A stretch of DNA of 64,000 nucleotides, from positions 124,001-188,000 of the forward strand of contig NZ_JACVBX010000012.1 of the NCBI RefSeq assembly GCF_014852585.1. Direction: 5' to 3'. The notes beneath the pieces were generated by a model. It was not told the DNA's origin and made no database searches. It worked only from the letters and a program-made list of their open reading frames with translations. The translations under genes and the position numbers were made by a program. Each line of letters starts with the position of its first letter. Positions within the stretch are counted from its first letter, which is position 1. The DNA is from Pseudomonas sp. PDM18. Lineage in GTDB: Bacteria > Pseudomonadota > Gammaproteobacteria > Pseudomonadales > Pseudomonadaceae. Shown here in pieces: positions 1 to 11,732 of the stretch.

Positions 1-98
1 GCGACAATCCGCGCCTGATCGGCCAGTTCGTCGACGTTGAAATCTACGAGGCACTGCCCAACTCTCTACGCGCAACCCTGGTGGAAGCACGTCACTGA
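1..98 (+). CDS. miaB: tRNA-2-methylthio-N6-dimethylallyladenosine synthase, C-terminal end only
   Basis: This is a partial gene: only the last 31 codons and the stop (96-98) are in the window, read from base 3. The peptide contains FVDVEIYEALPNSLRATLVE, which resembles the end of the C-terminal TRAM domain of MiaB, the radical-SAM enzyme that methylthiolates i6A37 of tRNA. The assignment leans on context, because miaB-ybeZ-ybeY-ybeX-lnt is a conserved gammaproteobacterial order and the next four genes follow it exactly. The radical-SAM core lies outside the window. Confidence 0.75.
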   Translation, partial: DNPRLIGQFVDVEIYEALPNSLRATLVEARH

Positions 99-117
99 CA
101 GTTGAAGCACGTCACTG
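84..117 (+). repeat. Short tandem repeat across the miaB stop codon
   Basis: The 14-base word GAAGCACGTCACTG occurs at 84-97 and again at 104-117, a period of 20 bases. The first copy holds the miaB stop codon. A third, diverged copy (TTGAAGCACGGCGACT) starts at 197, exactly at the first possible TTG start of the next gene. It looks like a local duplication rather than a regulatory element. Confidence 0.7.
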
Positions 118-196
118 GCAACCGACCGTTGACCACCCCATTGGCGACTGAACTTTCGTACTCGGTCGCACGGGGTTATTCTTCGACCATCTCCCT

Positions 197-1225
197 TTGA
201 AGCACGGCGACTTAGACAACACCTTGAACGCCCCCCTGGATATTCATCGTTTCATGCTCGAGCCCTTCGAGGCCCGCAGCTTCGCCAACCTGTGCGGCCA
301 GTTCGACGAACACCTGCACCAGATCGAGAAGCGCCTCGGCATCGAGATCCGCAACCGCGGCAACCAGTTCGAACTGGTCGGTGCCCCCGAGCGCACCCAA
401 GCGGCCGAAAACCTCCTGCAGCGCCTCTATCGCGAAGTGCAGAATGGCACCGAGCTGACGCCGGACATGGTCCACCTGTTCCTGCAGGAATCCGGTCTGG
501 AAGAGCTCTCCGTCGAGCCCGCCGCTCCGCTGGTCACGCTCAAGACTCGGCAAGCGCACATCCGCCCGCGCGGCGCGAACCAGCAGCGCTACGTCAAGGC
601 GATCCTCGACCACGACATCAACTTCGGCATCGGCCCGGCCGGCACCGGCAAGACTTACCTCGCCGTAGCCTGCGCCGTGGACGCCCTGGAGCGCGAGCAG
701 ATCCGCCGCATCCTGCTGGTGCGCCCGGCGGTCGAAGCCGGCGAGAAGCTCGGCTTCCTGCCCGGCGACCTGTCGCAGAAGATCGACCCATACCTGCGCC
801 CTCTGTACGACGCGCTCTACGAGATGCTCGGCTTCGAAACCGTGGCCAAGCTGATCGAGCGCCAGGTGATCGAAGTCGCGCCGCTGGCCTACATGCGCGG
901 CCGCACGCTGAGCAACAGCTTCATCATTCTCGACGAAAGCCAGAACACCACGATGGAACAGATGAAGATGTTCCTCACCCGGATCGGCTTCGGCTCCACC
1001 GCGGTGATCACCGGCGACGTCACCCAGGTCGACCTGCCCAAGGGCACGCGCTCGGGCCTGAAGCACGTGATGGAAGTGCTGCGCGACGTCCCCGGCATCA
1101 GCTTCACCCACTTCAAGTCCAAGGACGTGGTGCGCCACCCGCTGGTGCAGCGCATCGTCGATGCCTACGACGCCTACGAGAACCGCCTGACCGGCGTGGA
1201 AGGCCAGGGCAACAAGCATGCTTGA
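197..1225 (+). CDS. ybeZ: PhoH-family ATPase (YbeZ)
   Basis: Cytoplasmic P-loop ATPase of the PhoH/YbeZ family, which works with YbeY in rRNA and ribosome metabolism. An N-terminal KH-like region (about residues 20-90) precedes the nucleotide-binding core. Walker A is GPAGTGKT at about residues 146-153 and the Walker B/DEAD-like motif is ILDESQNT near residue 245. The length of 342 aa is normal. No ATG start exists: the choices are TTG at 197 or TTG at 224 (starting [10 protein letters not shown]). The latter agrees better with remembered homologues, and neither has a good Shine-Dalgarno. The stop overlaps ybeY by 8 bases. Confidence 0.9.
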   Translation: MKHGDLDNTLNAPLDIHRFMLEPFEARSFANLCGQFDEHLHQIEKRLGIEIRNRGNQFELVGAPERTQAAENLLQRLYREVQNGTELTPDMVHLFLQESGLEELSVEPAAPLVTLKTRQAHIRPRGANQQRYVKAILDHDINFGIGPAGTGKTYLAVACAVDALEREQIRRILLVRPAVEAGEKLGFLPGDLSQKIDPYLRPLYDALYEMLGFETVAKLIERQVIEVAPLAYMRGRTLSNSFIILDESQNTTMEQMKMFLTRIGFGSTAVITGDVTQVDLPKGTRSGLKHVMEVLRDVPGISFTHFKSKDVVRHPLVQRIVDAYDAYENRLTGVEGQGNKHA

Positions 1226-1679
1226 ACTGGACCTGCAGGTCGCTTCCAAAGCGGCCGGCCTGCCGAGCGAAGCGCAGTTCCGTCAATGGTGCGAACTGGC
1301 CTTGCGCCAGCGCCAGAATGATTCGGAACTCACCATCCGCCTGGTGGACGAAACCGAAGGACGCGAACTGAACAAGACCTGGCGACACAAGGACTACGCC
1401 ACCAACGTACTGTCCTTCCCCGCCGACGTCCCCGACGAGTTGCTGGACATCCCGCTGCTCGGCGACCTGGTGATCTGCGCCCCAGTAGTCACCCGCGAGG
1501 CCGCCGAACAGGGCAAGTCCGCCGAGGCCCACTGGGCCCACCTCGTCATCCATGGCTGCCTCCACCTGCTCGGCTACGATCACATCGAAGACGAAGAAGC
1601 CGAGGAGATGGAAGGCCTGGAACGGGAATTGCTGGCCGAACTGGGTCACCCGGACCCATACGCGGCCGATGAAGAATAA
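1218..1679 (+). CDS. ybeY: Endoribonuclease YbeY, rRNA maturation factor
   Basis: Single-strand-specific metalloendoribonuclease involved in 16S rRNA 3' maturation and ribosome quality control. The UPF0054 signature [11 protein letters not shown] is present, giving the three zinc-ligand histidines H112, H116 and H122. Length is 153 aa, as usual. The ATG lies inside the end of ybeZ (8-base overlap), so the two are translationally coupled. The acidic C-terminus (DPYAADEE) is typical. It forms an operon with ybeZ upstream and corC 21 bases downstream. Confidence 0.95.
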   Translation: MLELDLQVASKAAGLPSEAQFRQWCELALRQRQNDSELTIRLVDETEGRELNKTWRHKDYATNVLSFPADVPDELLDIPLLGDLVICAPVVTREAAEQGKSAEAHWAHLVIHGCLHLLGYDHIEDEEAEEMEGLERELLAELGHPDPYAADEE

Positions 1680-1700
1680 AAGCCACCGAGCAAGGAAAAG

Positions 1701-2540
1701 ATGAGCGAAGACCGATCGAGCAATGGGCACAAGTCGTGGTTGGACAAGATCACCCAGGCTTTTGCCCATGAGCCGAGAAACCGCCAGGAGCTGCTTGAGC
1801 TGCTGCGCGAAGCCCACGCCAACAAGCTGCTCGACAGCGAAGCGTTGTCGATCGTCGAAGGCGCGATCCAGGTGGCGGACCTCCAGGTCCGCGACATCAT
1901 GATCCCGCGTTCGCAGATGACCTCCATCAAGTCGACACAGAAGCCCGCCGACTTCCTCCCCGCCATCATCGAAGCGGCGCACTCGCGCTACCCGGTGATC
2001 GGCGAGAGCCTGGACGACATCATGGGCGTCCTGCTGGCCAAGGATCTGCTGCCGCTGATCCTTCACGACCAGAACCACGCCTTCAACATCAAGGACCTGC
2101 TGCGCCCGGCCACCTTCGTGCCCGAGTCCAAGCGCCTGAACGTCCTGCTGCGCGAGTTCCGCGCCAACCGCAACCACATGGCCATCGTCATCGACGAATA
2201 CGGCGGTGTGGCAGGGCTGGTGACCATTGAGGACGTGCTGGAGCAGATCGTCGGCGACATCGAGGATGAGCACGACGTCGAGGAAGACAGCTACATCAAG
2301 CCGCTGCCCAGCGGTGACTTCATCGTCAAGGCGCTGACCCCGGTGGACGCCTTCAACGACTTCTTCGGCGCAGAATTTTCCGAAGAGGAATTCGACACCG
2401 TCGGCGGCGTGGTGATGAGCGCCTTCGGCCACCTGCCCAAGCGCAACGAAACCACCGAACTGGGTGGTTTCCGCTTCCGCGTGCTCAACGCGGACAGCCG
2501 CCGGCTGCACCTGCTGCGCCTCACCCCGCTGCAGGACTAA
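1701..2540 (+). CDS. corC: CBS-domain transporter-associated protein CorC (YbeX)
   Basis: Cytoplasmic 279-aa protein of the CorC/YbeX/HlyC family, linked to Mg/Co homeostasis and genetically to ribosome metabolism. Two CBS domains span about residues 65-190 (VRDIMIPRSQM starts the first; MAIVIDEYGGVAGLVTIEDV lies in the second). The CorC/HlyC C-terminal domain follows, with FDTVGGVVMSAFGHLPKRNE near residues 230-250. No membrane segments are present, so this is the soluble YbeX type rather than the membrane-bound DUF21 type. An SD-like AAGGAAAAG precedes the ATG. It is the third gene of the ybeZ-ybeY-corC-lnt set. Confidence 0.93.
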   Translation: MSEDRSSNGHKSWLDKITQAFAHEPRNRQELLELLREAHANKLLDSEALSIVEGAIQVADLQVRDIMIPRSQMTSIKSTQKPADFLPAIIEAAHSRYPVIGESLDDIMGVLLAKDLLPLILHDQNHAFNIKDLLRPATFVPESKRLNVLLREFRANRNHMAIVIDEYGGVAGLVTIEDVLEQIVGDIEDEHDVEEDSYIKPLPSGDFIVKALTPVDAFNDFFGAEFSEEEFDTVGGVVMSAFGHLPKRNETTELGGFRFRVLNADSRRLHLLRLTPLQD

Positions 2541-2551
2541 AGGTAGATACC

Positions 2552-2620
2552 TGTAGGAGCGAGCTTGCTCGCGAACGAACTCCGCTGCGGCGGCCGTTCG
2601 CGAGCAAGCTCGCTCCTACA
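2552..2620. repeat. REP doublet (REPIN) between corC and lnt
   Basis: Two inverted copies of TGTAGGAGCGAGCTTGCTCG (2552-2577 and 2595-2620) flank an 18-base spacer, and each copy is itself palindromic (GAGCGAGCTTGCTCGC). This is the classic Pseudomonas REP/REPIN layout: a non-autonomous repeat mobilised by RAYT transposases encoded elsewhere. On RNA it can fold into a long hairpin, which may separate corC from lnt expression. The same unit pair recurs at 37598-37677. Confidence 0.9.
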
Positions 2621-2747
2621 ATCAACCCCGACCTTTCCTGCAACATCCCGCCGCAGTCAGCTCATGGCTTTTGGCTTTCATCCCCATAGCCTACCGTTCG
2701 TCTCTCCATTACTCTTGCGCATCGCTTAACCGCAACAAGGATTTCCG

Positions 2748-4280
2748 ATGCGCTGGATCACCCGCCCCGGCCTGCCAGGCCACCTGCTCGCCCTGGCCGC
2801 TGGCGCGCTCACGCCGCTGACCCTGGCCCCATTCGGCTACTGGCCTCTGGCGGTGCTCTCGCTGGCCCTGTTCTACCTCGATCTGCGCGGCACGCCCGCG
2901 GGCTCGGCGCTCTGGCGCGGCTGGTGGTATGGCTTCGGCGCCTTCATCGCCGGCACCAGCTGGATCTACTTCAGCATCCACAACTTCGGCGGCGCGTCCG
3001 GGCCACTGGCCGGCTTCCTGGTCGGCGGATTCAGCGCCGGCGTGGCGTTCTTCTTCGCCCTGCCTGCCTGGGCCTGGGCGAAGTTCTTTCGTCGCAACAA
3101 TGCGCCGGTCAGCGACGCGCTGGCCTTCGCCGCGCTGTGGGTGGTGCTGGAACTGTTCCGCAGCTGGTTCCTCACCGGTTTCCCCTGGCTTTACGCCGGC
3201 TACAGCCAGCTGGAAGGCCCGCTGGCCGGCCTCGCTCCGCTGGGCGGCGTCTGGCTGGTGTCCTTCGCCATCGCCCTGAGCGGCGCGCTGATCATCAACC
3301 TCCCGGCCTTGAGCCGCCGCCCCGCGCGGCTGGCCACCGGCCTGATCCTGCTGATCGCGCCCTGGGCCGTCGGCCTGGGCTACAAGGGCCACGCCTGGAC
3401 CACTCCGGCCGGCGCACCGCTGAAGGTCGCCGCGCTGCAGGGCAACATCGCCCAGGAGATGAAGTGGGACCCGAAGGCCATTACCCACCAGTTGGAGCTG
3501 TACCGCGACCTGACCGCCGAGCAGAACGACGTCGACCTGATCGTCTGGCCGGAAACCGCCGTGCCGGTGCTCAAGGACCAGGCCACCGGCTACCTGGAGA
3601 TGATCAACGGCGTCGCCACCACCAAGAAGGCGGCCCTCATCACCGGCGTACCGGTGCGCGAGAAGACCACCGAGGGCATTCGCTACTACAACGGCATCAC
3701 CGTGGTCGGCGAAGGCAGCGGCAACTACCTCAAGCAGAAGCTGGTGCCCTTCGGGGAATACGTCCCGCTGCAGGACCTGCTGCGCGGCCTGATCGCCTTC
3801 TTCGACCTGCCCATGTCCGACTTCGCCCGCGGCCCGGCCGACCAGCCGCTGCTCAAGGCCAAGGGTTACGCCGTGGCGCCGTACATCTGCTACGAAGTGG
3901 TCTATCCGGAGTTCGCCGCCGAACTGGCGGCGCAAAGCCAACTGCTGCTGACCATCAGCAACGACGCCTGGTTCGGCACCTCCATCGGCCCACTGCAACA
4001 CCTGCAGATGGCGCAGATGCGCGCCCTGGAAGCCGGCCGCTGGATGGTGCGCGGCACCAACAACGGCGTCACCGCGCTCATCGACCCGTTCGGCAAGCTG
4101 GCGGTACAGATTCCGCAGTTCCAGCAAGGCGTGCTGCGCGGCGAAGTTGTGCCGATGCAGGGCCTGACCCCGTACCTGAAGTGGCGCGTCTGGCCGCTGG
4201 CGATCCTCAGCGCCGTACTGCTGGTGTGGGCGCTGGTACGCCGCCGTACGCACCCGGAAGAACGCCGACTGTTCGGCTGA
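2748..4280 (+). CDS. lnt: Apolipoprotein N-acyltransferase
   Basis: Inner-membrane enzyme that adds the third acyl chain to the N-terminal cysteine of apolipoproteins, needed for Lol sorting. Of 510 aa, about six N-terminal membrane segments occupy residues 8-210, followed by a periplasmic nitrilase-fold domain and a last helix near 485-500. The catalytic triad is visible: E269 in VWPETAVP, K331 in QKLVPFGEYVP, and C381 in YICYEVVYPE. The ATG at 2748 has an upstream AAGGA. A bidirectional-looking terminator follows the stop. Confidence 0.96.
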   Translation: MRWITRPGLPGHLLALAAGALTPLTLAPFGYWPLAVLSLALFYLDLRGTPAGSALWRGWWYGFGAFIAGTSWIYFSIHNFGGASGPLAGFLVGGFSAGVAFFFALPAWAWAKFFRRNNAPVSDALAFAALWVVLELFRSWFLTGFPWLYAGYSQLEGPLAGLAPLGGVWLVSFAIALSGALIINLPALSRRPARLATGLILLIAPWAVGLGYKGHAWTTPAGAPLKVAALQGNIAQEMKWDPKAITHQLELYRDLTAEQNDVDLIVWPETAVPVLKDQATGYLEMINGVATTKKAALITGVPVREKTTEGIRYYNGITVVGEGSGNYLKQKLVPFGEYVPLQDLLRGLIAFFDLPMSDFARGPADQPLLKAKGYAVAPYICYEVVYPEFAAELAAQSQLLLTISNDAWFGTSIGPLQHLQMAQMRALEAGRWMVRGTNNGVTALIDPFGKLAVQIPQFQQGVLRGEVVPMQGLTPYLKWRVWPLAILSAVLLVWALVRRRTHPEERRLFG

Positions 4281-4291
4281 TTCCAACGAAG

Positions 4292-4317
4292 AAGGGCCTC
4301 ATTGCGAGGCCCTTTTT
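4292..4317 (+). terminator. Intrinsic terminator after lnt
   Basis: AAGGGCCTC-ATTGC-GAGGCCCTT is followed by a T run. The stem is about 9 bp with a 5-base loop. It lies between the convergent genes lnt and the YdcF-like gene. The A-rich start of the stem means it could also work for the minus strand. Confidence 0.9.
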
Positions 4318-4328
4318 CATGGCGGAGG

Positions 4329-5090
4329 CTAGCGGTAGAACAACCGATAGCCGACCAGCCCGATTGCCTCATTGAGCAATTGCCCGCTCTGCCAGATTGC
4401 TCGCCCTTCCGGCAGCCAGCCGCCCATCGGCACTACGTCATCCGTGCCGATATAGCCCGAGGGCGCTGGCACTACTTCCAACCCTGCCTTCTCAAAGCTC
4501 CAGATCGAGCGCGGCATATGGATGGCGCTGGTGACCAGCACCACCCGCTTGATCCCCGCCTCGCGCAGCATGTCGGCGCTGAACCGTGCATTCTCCCAGG
4601 TCGTGCGGCTGCTTCCCTCCTCCCAGCGCACCGGCACGCCGTAATCGTCCAGCAGGCTCTGCGCCATGATCCGCGCCTCGGAGGGCGGCGTGCCGTAGTG
4701 CAGGCCACCGGAAGTCAGCACCGGCAGCCCACTGGCCCTGGCCAGGCGCGCCGCGTAGCGAATGCGCTCGCGGGCCATCAGGCCGGGCTGATCCTCGTCC
4801 CAGGCGCGATCTCCGCGCACCCGACCAGCACCGAGCACGACGATGGCGTCGGCGCGCTGCGCGAGCCCCGCCCACTCCGTCTGCTTCAGTGCATCCTGCT
4901 GCTCCAGTTGGCGCGCGCCCCACTCCACCGTCACCGGCAGGCTCATCACCAACAGGCCAAGGAAACCGGAAAAGAAGCAGAACACCGACAAGCGCGGATA
5001 GCGCCGGCGCAGCACGAAGCCCAGGAGGAGCAATAGCAGCAGCAATCCCGGCGGCATGAAAATCTGTTTGAGGATGAAGCGGATAGGCAT
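4329..5090 (-). CDS. YdcF/ElyC-family protein (DUF218)
   Basis: Membrane-anchored 253-aa protein of the DUF218 (YdcF/SanA/ElyC) family. Two N-terminal hydrophobic segments lie at residues 12-27 and 34-53. The DUF218 domain follows from about residue 80: AIVVLGAGR, SGGLHYG, EEGSSRTTWENA and LVTSAIHMPRS are the usual conserved blocks. Family members ElyC and SanA are tied to envelope integrity and lipid-carrier metabolism, but the reaction here is not established. It stands alone between the lnt terminator and the zinc-ribbon gene. Confidence 0.88.
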   Translation of the reverse strand: MPIRFILKQIFMPPGLLLLLLLLGFVLRRRYPRLSVFCFFSGFLGLLVMSLPVTVEWGARQLEQQDALKQTEWAGLAQRADAIVVLGAGRVRGDRAWDEDQPGLMARERIRYAARLARASGLPVLTSGGLHYGTPPSEARIMAQSLLDDYGVPVRWEEGSSRTTWENARFSADMLREAGIKRVVLVTSAIHMPRSIWSFEKAGLEVVPAPSGYIGTDDVVPMGGWLPEGRAIWQSGQLLNEAIGLVGYRLFYR

Positions 5091-5136
5091 TGGCGACTCC
5101 TTGTCGAGGCGCCAAGCCTAACGGATCGGGGAAATG

Positions 5137-8426
<3,290 letters not shown>

Positions 8427-8506
8427 AAGCAACGCTGGAAAAGACCCATTCGCCCGTGGCACCTTCGCCACGGGCATACCGGATCAACAGGAGTGAGGGA
8501 AGCTTG

Positions 8507-9121
8507 ATGAAACGTATCCTGACCAGCCTCGCGCTGATCGGCCTGGCCGGCGTGCTGAGCGCCTGCAGTTTTCAACTGCGTGGCCTGGGCGATACGAATT
8601 TTGCGCTCAAGGAGATCGATCTGAGCGCACGCAACGCCTATGGCGAAACCGTGCAGGAACTCAAGCAGGTGCTCGAAGGCAGCGGCGTGAAGGTTGTATC
8701 CCGCGCGCCCTACCACCTGATCCTTGCTAGCGAAAACACGACCAGCCGCAGCGTCAGCTACACCAGCTCCGCCCGCAGTGCGGAAAACGAGCTGACCAAC
8801 ACCCTGAACTACGAAATCCGCGGCACCAACAACCTGCTGCTGCTCGCCAGCCAGGTGCAGGTACGCAAGGTTTACGTGCAGGACGAGAACAACCTGATCG
8901 GTTCCGACCAGGAAGCCACGCAGATCCGTGCCGAAATGCGCCGCGACCTGGTCCAGCAGATGGTCACCCGCCTTCAGCTGATCACACCGGCCCAGCTCGA
9001 CGACCTACAGGCCAAGGCTGAAGCCAAGGCCAAGGCCGAAGCGGATGCGATGAAGGCCGCGGACGAGGCTGCCAAGTCTCAACCGCAGCAATCGCCGATC
9101 GAATTCCCGAAAGCGCAGTAA
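8507..9121 (+). CDS. lptE: LPS-assembly lipoprotein LptE
   Basis: Outer-membrane lipoprotein that plugs LptD in the LPS translocon. The signal peptide ends in the lipobox LSAC with the modified cysteine at C20 ([20 protein letters not shown]). The LptE fold begins [20 protein letters not shown] charged Lys/Ala/Glu-rich tail after residue 165 (repeats of EAKAKAEA) looks helical and is unusually long. The start is the ATG at 8507 preceded by GGGAAGCTTG, not an earlier in-frame codon at 8456. It lies 80 bases after leuS and before holA, the conserved order. Confidence 0.93.
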   Translation: MKRILTSLALIGLAGVLSACSFQLRGLGDTNFALKEIDLSARNAYGETVQELKQVLEGSGVKVVSRAPYHLILASENTTSRSVSYTSSARSAENELTNTLNYEIRGTNNLLLLASQVQVRKVYVQDENNLIGSDQEATQIRAEMRRDLVQQMVTRLQLITPAQLDDLQAKAEAKAKAEADAMKAADEAAKSQPQQSPIEFPKAQ

Positions 9122-9128
9122 GCGACAA

Positions 9129-9153
9129 GGGGCCGGCCAACCGGCCCCTTTTT
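9129..9153 (+). terminator. Intrinsic terminator directly in front of holA
   Basis: GGGGCCGG-CCAA-CCGGCCCC is followed by TTTTTC: a strong 8-bp GC stem with a U tract. It ends four bases before the holA ATG (9158), so terminator and holA ribosome-binding region are the same DNA. Confidence 0.9.
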
Positions 9154-9157
9154 CATT

Positions 9158-10195
9158 ATGAAGCTCAATCCCGGACAACTCGCCAAGCACCTGCAAGGCA
9201 ACCTCGCGCCCGTCTACGTGGTCAGCGGCGACGAGCCGTTGCTCTGCCAGGAGGCCTGCGATGCTATCCGTACCGCCTGCCGCCAGCGCGATTTCGGCGA
9301 ACGCCAGGTGTTCAACGCCGAAGCCAACTTCGACTGGGGCCAGCTGCTTGAAGCCGGCGCCAGCCTCTCGCTGTTCGCCGAAAAACGCCTGATCGAGCTG
9401 CGCCTACCCTCCGGCAAGCCCGGCGACAAGGGTGCGGCGATCCTCCAGGAATACCTGCAGCGCCCGCCGGAAGATACCGTCCTGCTGGTCAGCTTGCCCA
9501 AGCTCGACGGCAGCACGCAGAAGACCAAATGGGCCAAGGCCCTGATCGACGGCGATGCAGCCCAGTTCATCCAGATCTGGCCCATCGACGTCCACCAGTT
9601 GCCGCAGTGGATTCGCCAGCGCCTTTCCCAGGCCGGCCTTGCCGCCAGCCAGGAAGCGGTCGACCTGATCGCCGCGCGCGTCGAAGGCAATCTGCTGGCC
9701 GCCGCCCAGGAAATCGAAAAGCTCAAGTTGCTCGCCGACGGCCAGCAGATCGACGCCGACACCGTGCAGGCTGCAGTGGCCGACAGCGCGCGCTTCGACG
9801 TCTTCGGCCTGATCGACGCCGCTCTCAACGGCGAAGCCGCCCACTGCCTGCGCATGCTCGAAGGGCTGCGTGGCGAAGGCGTGGAGCCACCGGTGATCCT
9901 CTGGGCCCTGGCTCGGGAAGTCCGGGTTCTCGCCGGCCTTGCCCAGCAGTTCAGCCAGGGCGTGCCGCTGGACAAAGCCTTCAGTCAGTGCCGCCCGCCC
10001 ATCTGGGACAAGCGCCGCCCGCTGATGAGCAAGGCCCTGCAGCGGCACACCGCGCAGCGCTGGAACCAGATGCTTCAGGACGCCCAACTGATCGACGCAC
10101 AGATCAAAGGCCAAGCTCCCGGCAACGTCTGGAACAGCCTCGCCCGCCTCGCCCTGCTGGTCGCCGGGCAACGCATCAGCCTGCCCTCGGCCTGA
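9158..10195 (+). CDS. holA: DNA polymerase III delta subunit
   Basis: Clamp-loader delta subunit that opens the beta clamp during replication; 345 aa, normal length. The N-terminus LNPGQLAKHLQGNLAPVYVV with GDEPLLCQEACDAIR is the usual delta domain I, and the C-terminal collar domain contains QMLQDAQLIDAQIKG. The ATG sits immediately behind a terminator hairpin and has no recognisable Shine-Dalgarno, so initiation must be leaderless-like, readthrough-dependent or otherwise unusual. No later ATG gives a better start. Confidence 0.95.
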   Translation: MKLNPGQLAKHLQGNLAPVYVVSGDEPLLCQEACDAIRTACRQRDFGERQVFNAEANFDWGQLLEAGASLSLFAEKRLIELRLPSGKPGDKGAAILQEYLQRPPEDTVLLVSLPKLDGSTQKTKWAKALIDGDAAQFIQIWPIDVHQLPQWIRQRLSQAGLAASQEAVDLIAARVEGNLLAAAQEIEKLKLLADGQQIDADTVQAAVADSARFDVFGLIDAALNGEAAHCLRMLEGLRGEGVEPPVILWALAREVRVLAGLAQQFSQGVPLDKAFSQCRPPIWDKRRPLMSKALQRHTAQRWNQMLQDAQLIDAQIKGQAPGNVWNSLARLALLVAGQRISLPSA

Positions 10196-10239
10196 TCCCA
10201 GGCCACTGGTAGGCGCGGCCTTCAGCGCTGATTCGCCAT

Positions 10240-11472
10240 TTACCCGCGCGCCGGCATCGGCCTATGCGCCTGCCCATTGGCCCGGTCCAGCGCCACGCCG
10301 CGCGTGTCCCGACCGGTGCTGATCAGCACGCAGATGAGTACCGCCACCACACCGGCAACAATGGCCATCGCCGTGCCGTAGCTGTAGCTCTTGGCGATCT
10401 CCGCCTGTAGCGGCGCGTTCACCGAGGCGATCAGGTTGCCCAGTTGGTAGACGAATCCCGGCAGCACTGCGCGCGTGCCCACCGGAGCCAGTTCGTTGAG
10501 GTAGGCCGGAATCACACCCCAGGCACCCTGCACCATGAACTGCATCAGGAAGGCGCCAACGCCCAGCGCCACCGCGCCATGGCTGAATGCCCACAGCGGC
10601 AGCACCGGTAGCGCCAGCAGCGAGCCGCAGATGATCGCCTTCTTCCGCCCGATGCGCTCGGACAGGGTGCCGAACAGAATGCCCCCCAGGATCGCCGCTA
10701 TGTTGTAGGCCACTGCGATCAGACTGACCGTGTGTGTATCGAATCCGTGCTGCACCTTCAGGAACGTCGGATACAGATCCTGCGTGCCATGACTGAAGAA
10801 ATTGAAGCAGGCCATCAGCACCACCGCATACAGGCACAACTTCCATTGGCTGCGCAGCACCGTCCACAGCGGCGTCGATTCCTTGCGCTCGCGCGCCGCC
10901 ATCCAGATCGGCGACTCGGGCACCTTGAACCAGATGAACGCCACCAGCACCACCGGCAGACAGCCGACGATGAACATCCCGCGCCAGCCGAGCACCTCGA
11001 AGAACAGGCCATAGATGATGGAGGCGATCAGGTATCCCGCCGGATAACCGGCCTGGAACAGCCCGGACACCATACCCCGCGAACGTTCGGGAATGGTCTC
11101 CATCGCCAGCGACGACGCCACGCCCCAGATGCCACCCATCGCCACGCCATAGACCACCCGCAGGATCAGGAAAGTCGTCAGGTTCGGCGAGAACGCCGAG
11201 GCCAGCTCCAGCAGCGAGTAGATCAGAATGTTGACCATCAGCACCAGCCGCCGCCCGTAGCGCTCGGCCGCGCGGCCGAACAGCAGCGCGCCGATGGGGC
11301 GTACCGCCAGGGTCAGCAGAATCGCCATCGACACCTGCGGCAGGTCGACATGGAAGGTCTGGGCGATATCGGTGAGAACGAAAACCAACAGAAAGAAATC
11401 GAAGGCATCCAGCGTCCAGGCGAGCACCGAAGCGATCACCACGTTGCGCTGGGTCGGCGACCATTGCTGCAT
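10240..11472 (-). CDS. MFS transporter, sialate/carboxylate (SHS-like) type
   Basis: Inner-membrane secondary transporter, 410 aa with about 12 membrane segments. LDAFDFFLLVFVLTDIAQTF in helix 1, GALLFGRAAERYGRR (the MFS loop 2-3 motif) and LSERIGRKKAIICG between helices 8 and 9 are visible. The pattern resembles the SHS family (NanT and JEN1-like carboxylate transporters). The start is taken as ATG 11472 (MQQWSPTQ) with GGAGATATGTC before it; an upstream GTG-type extension is not supported. It is divergent from hyuBA, so it probably imports the substrate of that pathway, which is an inference. Confidence 0.85.
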   Translation of the reverse strand: MQQWSPTQRNVVIASVLAWTLDAFDFFLLVFVLTDIAQTFHVDLPQVSMAILLTLAVRPIGALLFGRAAERYGRRLVLMVNILIYSLLELASAFSPNLTTFLILRVVYGVAMGGIWGVASSLAMETIPERSRGMVSGLFQAGYPAGYLIASIIYGLFFEVLGWRGMFIVGCLPVVLVAFIWFKVPESPIWMAARERKESTPLWTVLRSQWKLCLYAVVLMACFNFFSHGTQDLYPTFLKVQHGFDTHTVSLIAVAYNIAAILGGILFGTLSERIGRKKAIICGSLLALPVLPLWAFSHGAVALGVGAFLMQFMVQGAWGVIPAYLNELAPVGTRAVLPGFVYQLGNLIASVNAPLQAEIAKSYSYGTAMAIVAGVVAVLICVLISTGRDTRGVALDRANGQAHRPMPARG

Positions 11473-11732
11473 GACATATCTCCAACCGGGGGCGCCGCGG
11501 TCCCTGCACACCCAAGCGATACTTAGCCAGCTACTAAACTAACTGAGCCCCAGTACGCGCCACAGCCGCGCAATCGAAAAGGTCTGTTACAAAATTTGCG
11601 ACAAAGCGTCGCAACCTCCTCCACGCCCAACAGTGCACTGGCCGACAACATCCACTGCACTGCCACGCAATACGCCGCACGCGCGCCTCCCTATCGTCGC
11701 TTCATCGATCCGCCCCGATAAGGAGAACAAGC
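11473..11732. promoter_or_regulatory. Divergent intergenic region, MFS gene / hyuB
   Basis: The 260-base gap between the divergent transporter gene and hyuB is more AT-rich than its flanks (for example AAAAGGTCTGTTACAAAATT around 11576-11595). It must hold both promoters and, presumably, sites for the AraC protein encoded at 15660. No clear repeat pair was identified by eye. AAGGAGAA in front of hyuB is its Shine-Dalgarno. Confidence 0.5.

Noticed and set aside
212-1249. 345-codon minus-strand frame opposite ybeZ
   Set aside because: Shadow of ybeZ codon bias; composition is non-protein-like.
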